A DNA stretch of 6,083 nucleotides from Chitinophagaceae bacterium (GTDB lineage Bacteria > Bacteroidota > Bacteroidia > Chitinophagales > Chitinophagaceae). Positions 1 through 4,666 of this stretch are shown piece after piece (the stretch's first letter is position 1; the number at the start of each line of letters is the position of its first letter). Under the pieces are notes generated by a model. That model was not told the DNA's origin, searched no databases, and worked only from the letters and a program-made list of their open reading frames with translations. The stretch is taken from positions 1-6,083 of the forward strand of contig CANFLJ010000127.1 of assembly GCA_947447815.1 (NCBI GenBank), in the 5' to 3' direction. The position numbers and the translations under genes were made by a program.

Positions 1-294
1 AACTGGGAGAAACATCTTCCAAAGATGTACGACTTCTGGGAGAATATTTTGTTTCAAACAGGCAGCTATAGTGGTCGGCCTTTTCCAGTTCATCTTCAGG
101 TAAATGAAAAACAAAAACTCGGAGATGCTGAGTTCAACAGATGGATGCAGGTTTTTATAGATACCGTTAATAGTTTATATCAAGGACCAAATGCTACTAC
201 TTTAAAGCAAAAGGCAATGAATATTCAGGTAATATGGAAAACTAAATTCAACTATATTAATAACACGGCCGCCCCCCATATTATTCAATTATAA
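1..294 (+). CDS. Group III truncated hemoglobin, 3' part (5' end outside window)
   Basis: This is the C-terminal 97 residues of a small heme protein; frame 1 is open from the first base and ends at TAA 292-294. The order of motifs fits group III truncated hemoglobins: LPKMYDFWENILF (fragment residues 6-18), a Gly-rich turn, then FPVHLQV with His31 as the probable proximal (F8) heme ligand, and FNRWMQVFIDTV (45-56) with Trp48 in the place of the conserved G8 tryptophan. The last third (GPNATTLKQKAMNIQ) matches the usual G/H-helix end. The family is cytosolic and is linked to oxygen or nitric-oxide/peroxide chemistry, but the exact role is not predictable from this fragment. An internal ATG at 25 is in frame, but the seven or eight residues before it are family-like, so the gene must begin upstream of the window. 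About 90 nt separate it from aguA, which appears to have its own promoter. Confidence 0.85.
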   Translation, partial: NWEKHLPKMYDFWENILFQTGSYSGRPFPVHLQVNEKQKLGDAEFNRWMQVFIDTVNSLYQGPNATTLKQKAMNIQVIWKTKFNYINNTAAPHIIQL

Positions 295-337
295 AGGTCA
301 TTTAGTTCAACAAAATAATAATCATTAAAGCTTATTA

Positions 338-352
338 AACGACTTAATCGTT
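338..352. repeat. Small perfect inverted repeat AACGA-CTTAA-TCGTT upstream of aguA
   Basis: A 5-bp perfect inverted repeat with a 5-nt spacer lies between the hemoglobin gene and aguA, about 7 nt upstream of the proposed aguA -7 box. No T-run follows it, so it is a poor intrinsic terminator. Its position would suit an operator, but 5-bp arms are common by chance in such DNA. Confidence 0.25.
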
Positions 353-358
353 GCTGTA

Positions 359-366
359 TATATTTG
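359..366 (+). promoter_or_regulatory. Bacteroidota-type -7 box for aguA (TATATTTG)
   Basis: TATATTTG matches the Bacteroidota housekeeping sigma -7 consensus TAnnTTTG at every fixed position. No TTTG-like -33 element is seen at the usual 19-21 nt upstream, so the promoter is only half supported. Transcription would start near 371-375, leaving a leader of about 10-14 nt before ATG 385. The box covers the TTG codon at 364, which argues against that codon being the translation start. Confidence 0.45.
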
Positions 367-384
367 CATCCTGAAAATGCAATT

Positions 385-1422
385 ATGACTCCATCACAAA
401 ACGGTTATTTTTTCCCTGCCGAATGGCATCCACATAAAGCTACCTGGCTTAGCTGGCCTCATAAAGAAGAAAGCTGGCCTGGCAAAATAGAGAGTATTTA
501 TACTCCTTATGCTACTTTTATAAAGACTGTTGCAGAAGGTGAAGATGTTTGTATAAACGTACTAGACACTGCTATGCAGAATGTTGCTGCTCATCATTTA
601 TTAATGGTGGGTGCTGATATGGATCGTATACATTTTTACCTGCACCCAACCAATGATGCGTGGTGCAGAGATCATGGTCCAGCTTTTTTAATTAACCCCG
701 GAAGCGATGTTCCAAAAATGATTGTGGACTGGGGCTATAATGCTTGGGGAAACAAGTATCCTCCTTTTGACTTGGATGATGTTATCCCTACATTAATTGC
801 CAATAAACTAAACATTCCTGTTGTTCATCCGGGAATCGTAATGGAAGGTGGTTCTGTTGAGTTTAATGGCAATGGAACCATTCTTACTTCTACTGCATGC
901 CTATTGAATCCAAACCGTAACCCTCATCTGAATCAAGGTCAGATAGAACAATATCTGTACGACTACTATGGAGCTAAACAAATACTTTGGGTAGATGAAG
1001 GAATAGTGGGCGATGATACTGATGGACACGTAGATGATACTGTTCGTTTTGTAAATGAAGATACAGTTGTAACTGTTGTAGAAACGAACAAGCAAGATGA
1101 TAACTACGAGCTATTACAACATAACCTGAAGCAGTTAAAACAAATGAGATTGCTCAATGGAAAGCAGTTAAATATTGTAGAATTACCAATGCCATCTCCA
1201 GTTATCTGGGAAGAACAAAGGCTACCTGCATCTTACGCTAACTTTTATATCTCCAACGCAGCAGTAGTAGTACCAACCTACAGAGATAAAAATGATGAAG
1301 TTGCTTTATCTATATTATCTTCTTTATTTAAAGACAGAAAAGTAGTTGGCATTGATTCCACCGATGTTATCTGGGGCTTAGGAAGCTGGCATTGTCTTAG
1401 CCAACAGGAACCTTTGGTGTAA
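385..1422 (+). CDS. aguA: Agmatine deiminase (agmatine iminohydrolase), 345 aa
   Basis: This cytosolic enzyme hydrolyses agmatine to N-carbamoylputrescine and ammonia, the step after arginine decarboxylase in putrescine synthesis. It belongs to the Porphyromonas-type peptidyl-arginine deiminase superfamily (pentein fold). Numbering from ATG 385, the visible signatures are GYFFPAEWHPHKATWLSWPH near the N-terminus, TNDAWCRDHGP at 89-99 (substrate-binding Asp and Arg), EGGSVEFNGNG at 154-164, the catalytic His-Asp segment GHVDDTVRF (His215, Asp217), and the nucleophile in GLGSWHCLSQQEP (Cys337). All key residues are present and the length is normal for the family. An in-frame TTG at 364 would add seven residues, but it lies inside the proposed -7 box, and family members typically begin just before the GYFFPAEWHPH block, so ATG 385 is preferred. 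The usual partner, N-carbamoylputrescine amidase (aguB), is not in this window. A peptidyl-arginine deiminase role is less likely given the short length and the lack of a signal peptide. Confidence 0.95.
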   Translation: MTPSQNGYFFPAEWHPHKATWLSWPHKEESWPGKIESIYTPYATFIKTVAEGEDVCINVLDTAMQNVAAHHLLMVGADMDRIHFYLHPTNDAWCRDHGPAFLINPGSDVPKMIVDWGYNAWGNKYPPFDLDDVIPTLIANKLNIPVVHPGIVMEGGSVEFNGNGTILTSTACLLNPNRNPHLNQGQIEQYLYDYYGAKQILWVDEGIVGDDTDGHVDDTVRFVNEDTVVTVVETNKQDDNYELLQHNLKQLKQMRLLNGKQLNIVELPMPSPVIWEEQRLPASYANFYISNAAVVVPTYRDKNDEVALSILSSLFKDRKVVGIDSTDVIWGLGSWHCLSQQEPLV

Positions 1423-1453
1423 TAACATTTATTAATGGTTGGAATGGTGCTTA

Positions 1454-1488
1454 TTTTTACTTTTTGTTTTTTACTTTTTACTTTTATT
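1454..1488. repeat. Degenerate heptamer tandem tract, five units of TTTTTAC type
   Basis: Thirty-five bases divide into five consecutive 7-nt units. Units 1, 3 and 4 are exactly TTTTTAC; unit 2 is TTTTTGT and unit 5 is TTTTATT. The tract ends 2 nt before the start codon of the aldo/keto reductase, so if that gene is read from a promoter upstream the tract forms a U-rich leader with no Shine-Dalgarno site. It begins 31 nt after the aguA stop. No hairpin accompanies it, so it is not a recognisable intrinsic terminator. Confidence 0.6.
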
Positions 1489-1490
1489 TT

Positions 1491-2360
1491 ATGAACTCTT
1501 CTTCTGTAATAGCCGGTTGTATGAGATGGGGCATCTGGGGCGCACAGTTTTCTACACAGGAATATGCCACACTTATCCAGCAATGTATTGAAAATGGCAT
1601 CACTACTTTCGATCATGCCGACATCTATGGTCATTACACCACAGAAGCAGAATTTGGAAAGGCTTTATCATTGAATACTAGCTTAAGAAAAAACATTCAG
1701 TTAATTACTAAATGTGGCATTAATCTGGTAACAGAGAACAGACCTCTTCATTCTATTAAATCATATAATACTTCTGCAAAGCATATTATAAATTCAGTGG
1801 AACAATCACTGAAGAATTTTAATACAGACTATATCGATTGTTTATTGATTCACAGACCCGATCCTTTGATGAATGCTGAAGAAGTTGCCAAAACAATAGA
1901 TACATTAATCCAATCTGGTAAGGTGCTGGAGTTTGGAGTATCCAACTTTTTGCCTTATCAGTCAGCTTTATTGCAAAAGCATATTAAGTTATCTTATAAT
2001 CAGATAGAGCTTTCCTTAACTCATACTGCTTCTATTACTAATGGCAGTCTGGAATTTGCTCAACAACATGGTTCAGACATAATGATATGGTCTCCATTGG
2101 GACAAGGTATTTTTGCAGGAGATCATCCTAAGAAAGATGACTTATTAAATGCTTTTAACTTAATGGCAAAGAAGTATAATTGTGAAGCTTCACAAATTCC
2201 AATTGCCTGGTTAAATCAATTGCCATATAAACTGACACCAGTTATTGGTAGTAAACAAATAAATAGAATTATTGAAGCAAAAGATGCTTTGAATATTGCA
2301 TTGGACCGCGAAGACTGGTATCTTTTACTGGAAAAAGCAACAGGAAAAGAAGTAGCCTAA
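1491..2360 (+). CDS. Aldo/keto reductase family oxidoreductase (YdhF-like), 289 aa
   Basis: This is a cytosolic NAD(P)H-dependent carbonyl reductase with a TIM-barrel fold. The catalytic tetrad of the superfamily is complete: Asp41 and Tyr46 in FDHADIYG, Lys74 in LITKCG, and His121 in LLIHRPDPL. Cofactor-binding segments are seen at FGVSNF (148-153), WSPLGQG (200-206) and GSKQINRI (253-260). The N-terminal VIAGCMRWGIWG and the RPDPLM motif resemble the E. coli YdhF subgroup, whose physiological substrate is not established, so no gene symbol is given. ATG 1491 is chosen because family proteins start a few residues before the VIAGCMRWG block; an in-frame TTG at 1464 would translate the T-rich heptamer tract into an implausible FFTFYFYF extension. 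It lies 68 nt downstream of aguA on the same strand with no clear promoter between, so cotranscription is possible, but no metabolic link is obvious. Confidence 0.92.
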   Translation: MNSSSVIAGCMRWGIWGAQFSTQEYATLIQQCIENGITTFDHADIYGHYTTEAEFGKALSLNTSLRKNIQLITKCGINLVTENRPLHSIKSYNTSAKHIINSVEQSLKNFNTDYIDCLLIHRPDPLMNAEEVAKTIDTLIQSGKVLEFGVSNFLPYQSALLQKHIKLSYNQIELSLTHTASITNGSLEFAQQHGSDIMIWSPLGQGIFAGDHPKKDDLLNAFNLMAKKYNCEASQIPIAWLNQLPYKLTPVIGSKQINRIIEAKDALNIALDREDWYLLLEKATGKEVA

Positions 2361-2365
2361 TCCTT

Positions 2366-2380
2366 CCGTCATTTTGACAG
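2366..2380. promoter_or_regulatory. Distal palindromic operator candidate, TGNCA-N3-TGNCA type
   Basis: CCGTCATTTTGACAG differs from the perfect 15-bp palindrome CTGTCATTTTGACAG at one base. Its inner arms GTCA/TGAC (2368-2371 and 2375-2378) are perfect around TTT. It sits just after the aldo/keto reductase stop, about 150-160 nt upstream of the transcription start inferred for lemA. That is a usual distance for an activator of a sigma-54 promoter. It is shown by its symmetry and by a related copy at 2476-2490. Confidence 0.45.
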
Positions 2381-2462
2381 AATACACTATTAACTTAATA
2401 ATAGCCGTACAACCTTTTCTTTTTCAATCTGAAAATGCTTTTCTACCGATTATCCATTTATT

Positions 2463-2490
2463 CTGACAAAAGGAACTGACAAAATGCCAC
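2463..2490. promoter_or_regulatory. Proximal operator candidate: CTGACAAAA half-site plus imperfect dyad
   Basis: CTGACAAAA occurs twice, at 2463-2471 and 2476-2484, 13 nt apart. The second copy extends into CTGACAAAATGCCAC (2476-2490), which matches 12 of 15 positions of CTGTCAAAATGACAG, the reverse complement of the distal dyad's palindrome. Together they look like one and a half sites for a dimeric regulator, ending 11 nt upstream of the -24 element of the proposed promoter. The function is inferred; the repetition is seen directly. Confidence 0.45.
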
Positions 2491-2501
2491 ATTATGATTT
2501 G

Positions 2502-2517
2502 TTGCACTTACTTTGCA
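2502..2517 (+). promoter_or_regulatory. Sigma-54-like (-24/-12) promoter for the lemA-TPM-TPM operon
   Basis: TTGCAC-N5-TTGCA matches the RpoN consensus TGGCAC-N5-TTGCA at 10 of 11 fixed positions with exact spacing. The mismatch is T for the first G of the -24 GG pair, an important base. The inferred start is near 2528, giving an A-rich leader of about 35 nt to ATG 2563. An overlapping sequence TTACTTTG (2508-2515) is one base from the housekeeping -7 box TAnnTTTG but lacks a -33 TTTG at the right distance, so the sigma-54 reading fits better without being secure. Confidence 0.45.
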
Positions 2518-2562
2518 TCATATTTCGACAACATAAAAAATAAATAAATTAAACAAAACAGT

Positions 2563-3153
2563 ATGAGTACTAAAAATTTAACCTTGATTGGTATCGTAGC
2601 CTTTATCCTATTATTAGGAGGTTGTGGTTGTAACGGATATAATAGCCTGGTAAAGCTGGATGAAGGTGTAGGTAATGCTTGGGCTAATGTTCAAAGCGAT
2701 TATCAACGTCGTGCCGATCTTATTCCAAACTTAGTTAATACCGTAAAAGGAGAAGCTAACTTCGAAAAATCTACTTTGACCGATGTTATTGCTGCAAGAG
2801 CATCTGCTACACAGATTAAAATAGATCCTAAAGATCTTACACCAGAGAAATTGCAACAATTCCAACAAGCACAAGGTCAAATATCTCAGGCTTTAGGAAG
2901 ATTGATGATGGTGAGCGAAAAATATCCTGAGCTTCGTGCCAATGATGCATTCAGAGGCTTACAAGCACAACTGGAAGGTACCGAAAACAGAATTAAAGTT
3001 TCTCGTAACGACTTTAATACCGCAGTAAAGGATTATAACATTAGCGCAAGAACATTCCCTAACAACATTTTTGCAGGTATGTTTGGATTCAAAGCTAAAG
3101 AACCTTTCAAAGCGGAAGCAGGTAGCGAAAAAGCTCCTGAAGTAAAATTCTAA
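2563..3153 (+). CDS. lemA: LemA family protein, membrane-anchored, 196 aa
   Basis: LemA proteins are small helical proteins with an N-terminal membrane segment and a domain facing outward; their molecular function is not established. Here residues 6-20 are hydrophobic (LTLIGIVAFILLLGG), followed by Cys21 in LGGC, which resembles a lipobox, so it may be a lipoprotein rather than a simple signal-anchor protein. The family core follows: YNSLVKLDEGVGNAWANVQ (26-44), then YQRRADLIPNLVNTVKGEA (47-65), and the typical LGRLMMVSEKYPELRAN (111-127) and FRGLQAQLEGTENRI (130-144). The ending with FPNNIFAGMFGFKAKEPF (165-182) is also characteristic. The length is normal. It is the first gene of a three-gene operon with two TPM-domain genes, 22 nt ahead of the next. 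No Shine-Dalgarno site is seen; the leader is A-rich. Regulation is probably through the elements at 2366-2517. Confidence 0.95.
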   Translation: MSTKNLTLIGIVAFILLLGGCGCNGYNSLVKLDEGVGNAWANVQSDYQRRADLIPNLVNTVKGEANFEKSTLTDVIAARASATQIKIDPKDLTPEKLQQFQQAQGQISQALGRLMMVSEKYPELRANDAFRGLQAQLEGTENRIKVSRNDFNTAVKDYNISARTFPNNIFAGMFGFKAKEPFKAEAGSEKAPEVKF

Positions 3154-3175
3154 TGACCATTTTATAACAGTCAAT

Positions 3176-3637
3176 ATGTTTTCTATCTTTAAAAAGAAAC
3201 CTCAGGACTTCTTTTCTCAAAAAGAAAAGGATCAGATTACAGAAGCTATCAGGATGGCTGAAATGCAAACAAGCGGGGAAGTACGTGTATTTATCGAAAA
3301 TACTTGTAAAACGTCGAATGCATTGGACCACGCTAAAGCTTTGTTTTCCGAATTGAAGATGGAAGCCACTCAGGAAAGAAATGCTGTCCTGATTTATGTG
3401 GCTATTAAAGATAGAAAACTAGCTGTATATGGCGATAAAGGCATACATGAAAAGCTGGGCGATGATTACTGGAATGATTCTGTAAAGAATATGATTTCTC
3501 ACTTCACTGGCAACAATTATGCTAAGGGAATAGAAGATATGATTATATCTATTGGTTATGCCCTTAAACAACTTTTCCCTTACAATGCTGATACCGATAC
3601 CAATGAGCTGTCAGATGAAATAGTTTTTGGAAAATAA
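3176..3637 (+). CDS. TPM-domain protein without signal peptide, 153 aa
   Basis: This is a compact single-domain protein of the TPM family (TPM_phosphatase, formerly DUF477). Residues 15-135 carry the domain: the helix DQITEAIRMAEMQTSGEVRVFIE (19-41), then ERNAVLIYVAIKDRKLAVYG (67-86) and GDKGIHEKLG (86-95). The short tail NELSDEIVFGK (143-153) recurs, as far as I recall, in Bacteroidota homologues. No signal peptide or membrane segment is present and the N-terminus is basic (FKKKPQ), so it probably acts in the cytosol or at the inner face of the membrane. The phosphatase label comes from a plant chloroplast relative and should not be taken as the known activity here. It lies 22 nt after lemA and 3 nt before the next TPM gene, so the three are almost certainly cotranscribed. 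Confidence 0.9.
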   Translation: MFSIFKKKPQDFFSQKEKDQITEAIRMAEMQTSGEVRVFIENTCKTSNALDHAKALFSELKMEATQERNAVLIYVAIKDRKLAVYGDKGIHEKLGDDYWNDSVKNMISHFTGNNYAKGIEDMIISIGYALKQLFPYNADTDTNELSDEIVFGK

Positions 3638-3640
3638 CTT

Positions 3641-4390
3641 ATGAAAAAACAACTATTCATTCTACTGTTTTCTTTTTTGTGTATCTGCAATGCATTTGCT
3701 CAAAAGATAATTCCTAAACCTAATCCTGCTCGGTTAGTAGTTGATAATGCTTCCTTACTTTCCCCTGCTGAGGCAGAAACACTGGAGCGTAGACTGGTTG
3801 CTTTGGATGATAGCACTTCCAATCAAATTGCTGTTGTAATTGTAAAAACATTAAATGATCGACCCATTGAGGATGTTGCAGTAAATACTTTCCGTGATTG
3901 GGGTATTGGCAACAAGAAGACCAACAACGGTGTTCTTTTACTAATTGCAGTAGACGACAGAAAAGTAAGAATTGAAGTTGGTTATGGTCTGGAAGGTGCA
4001 ATTCCCGACATTACTTCAAGCGATATTATCAGTAAAGACATAAAGCCTGCTTTTAAACAAAAGGATTATTACGGTGGTATCGTAAAAGCTACAGAAGACA
4101 TCAGCAAAGCCGCATCTGGAGAGTATCATGTACAACGTGCCAGCAAATCAAGAGGAGGTGGTGCCGGCAACATTTTCAAATTCGTTTTCATTGTATTCAT
4201 TGTTATTATTATCCTTGCTTCTCGTGGTGGAAGAAATGGCGGAGGAGGTGGAAGTGGTTTGATGATGCTTCCTTTTCTGATGGGAGGTGGCGGCAGTAGC
4301 AACTGGGATAGCGGAAGTTCGGGCGGTGGCGACTTTGGTGGCTTCGGTGGAGGTAGCTCTGGAGGCGGAGGTGCAAGCGGAGACTGGTAA
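3641..4390 (+). CDS. TPM-domain protein, exported and membrane-anchored with Gly-rich tail (YgcG family), 249 aa
   Basis: A signal peptide (MKKQLFILLFSFLCICNAFA) is followed by Gln21, a typical Bacteroidota cleavage product. The TPM domain spans about 32-157: LVVDNASLLSPAEAETLE (32-49), TSNQIAVVIVKTL (59-71), and NNGVLLLIAVDDRKVRIEVG (95-114) with GLEGAIPD after it. A transmembrane segment lies near 177-193 (IFKFVFIVFIVIIILA). The tail from 196 to the end is rich in Gly, Ser and Asp and ends SGGGGASGDW. The expected topology places the TPM domain in the periplasm and the tail on the other side of the membrane. This is the standard architecture of YgcG-like proteins, whose biochemical role is unknown. 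It starts 3 nt after the preceding TPM gene, which indicates translational coupling. The paralogue upstream shares the domain but not the targeting, so the pair could work on opposite sides of the membrane with LemA; that last point is inference. Confidence 0.93.
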   Translation: MKKQLFILLFSFLCICNAFAQKIIPKPNPARLVVDNASLLSPAEAETLERRLVALDDSTSNQIAVVIVKTLNDRPIEDVAVNTFRDWGIGNKKTNNGVLLLIAVDDRKVRIEVGYGLEGAIPDITSSDIISKDIKPAFKQKDYYGGIVKATEDISKAASGEYHVQRASKSRGGGAGNIFKFVFIVFIVIIILASRGGRNGGGGGSGLMMLPFLMGGGGSSNWDSGSSGGGDFGGFGGGSSGGGGASGDW

Positions 4391-4403
4391 TATTAAATGT
4401 ATT

Positions 4404-4438
4404 AGGGTCCTTACTCCTGTTTACTAACTCCTTTATCC
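4404..4438. repeat. Degenerate heptamer tandem tract between convergent genes
   Basis: The gap between the convergent TPM and ferredoxin genes contains five consecutive 7-nt units. On the plus strand position 5 is T and position 7 is C in all five, position 6 is C in four (A in one) and position 1 is T in four. On the minus strand each unit therefore begins GGA or GTA. The tract starts immediately after the ferredoxin stop codon (4439-4441, read on minus). No stable hairpin with a T-run is seen, so termination for these convergent operons is not explained. Confidence 0.5.
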
Positions 4439-4666
4439 TTAATTTACTTTTATAATATTAACCGGACAGGCTTTTGCAGCTTCCAGGTTTTCAGATATTT
4501 CATGAGAAGGAATTTTGGCTATCCAGAATTCCTTCTTTTCTATTGCACCTATCAAGGTACTCTTGCCATCCTTCTTGCTCATACGCCATCTATCGGGCGC
4601 AATCTCGGCACAGTAGTTGCATCCTATACATTTCTTGCGTTGATGTATCACAGTGACCATTACCAT
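4439..4666 (-). CDS. Small ferredoxin with a single [4Fe-4S] cluster, 75 aa
   Basis: This is a cytosolic one-electron carrier. Cys13, Cys16 and Cys19 (CIGCNYC) and Cys67 followed by Pro (ACPVNIIKV) give the pattern C-x2-C-x2-C-x47-C-P, enough for one [4Fe-4S] cluster. The segment between is long (WRMSKKDGKSTLIGAIEKKE and onward) and contains no second cluster motif, so it is not a classic two-cluster clostridial ferredoxin. The start is ambiguous. ATG 4666 overlaps the end of the upstream U32 gene by 7 nt, whereas the third codon (ATG 4660) gives a TAATG one-base overlap with that gene's stop. Either way the two genes are translationally coupled on one message, and the U32 protein, itself a likely Fe-S enzyme, is the natural candidate partner. 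The pairing as electron donor and acceptor is inferred from context. Confidence 0.92.
   Translation of the reverse strand: MVMVTVIHQRKKCIGCNYCAEIAPDRWRMSKKDGKSTLIGAIEKKEFWIAKIPSHEISENLEAAKACPVNIIKVN

Noticed and set aside
351..368. A TTGCTG...TTGCA pair resembling a second sigma-54 promoter before aguA
   Set aside because: The gap is 7 nt rather than 5 and the GG pair is absent; TATATTTG in the same place explains the sequence better.
1278..1634. Open frame on the minus strand across the aguA/reductase junction
   Set aside because: It lies opposite two well-supported genes, its middle (KVKSKKQKVK) is only the translated heptamer tract, and it resembles no known family.
2508..2515. TTACTTTG as a housekeeping -7 box for lemA
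   Set aside because: It has one mismatch in the TA part and no TTTG element 19-22 nt upstream; the overlapping -24/-12 match is stronger. It is mentioned as the alternative.
4231..4387. GGA/GGT/GGC-rich repetitive DNA that could be taken for an intergenic repeat or a foreign insertion
   Set aside because: It encodes the in-frame Gly-rich tail typical of YgcG-like TPM proteins, so the composition follows from the protein.
4391..4438. Intrinsic terminator between the convergent operons
   Set aside because: No GC-rich hairpin followed by a T-run is visible on either strand; only the heptamer tract is there.
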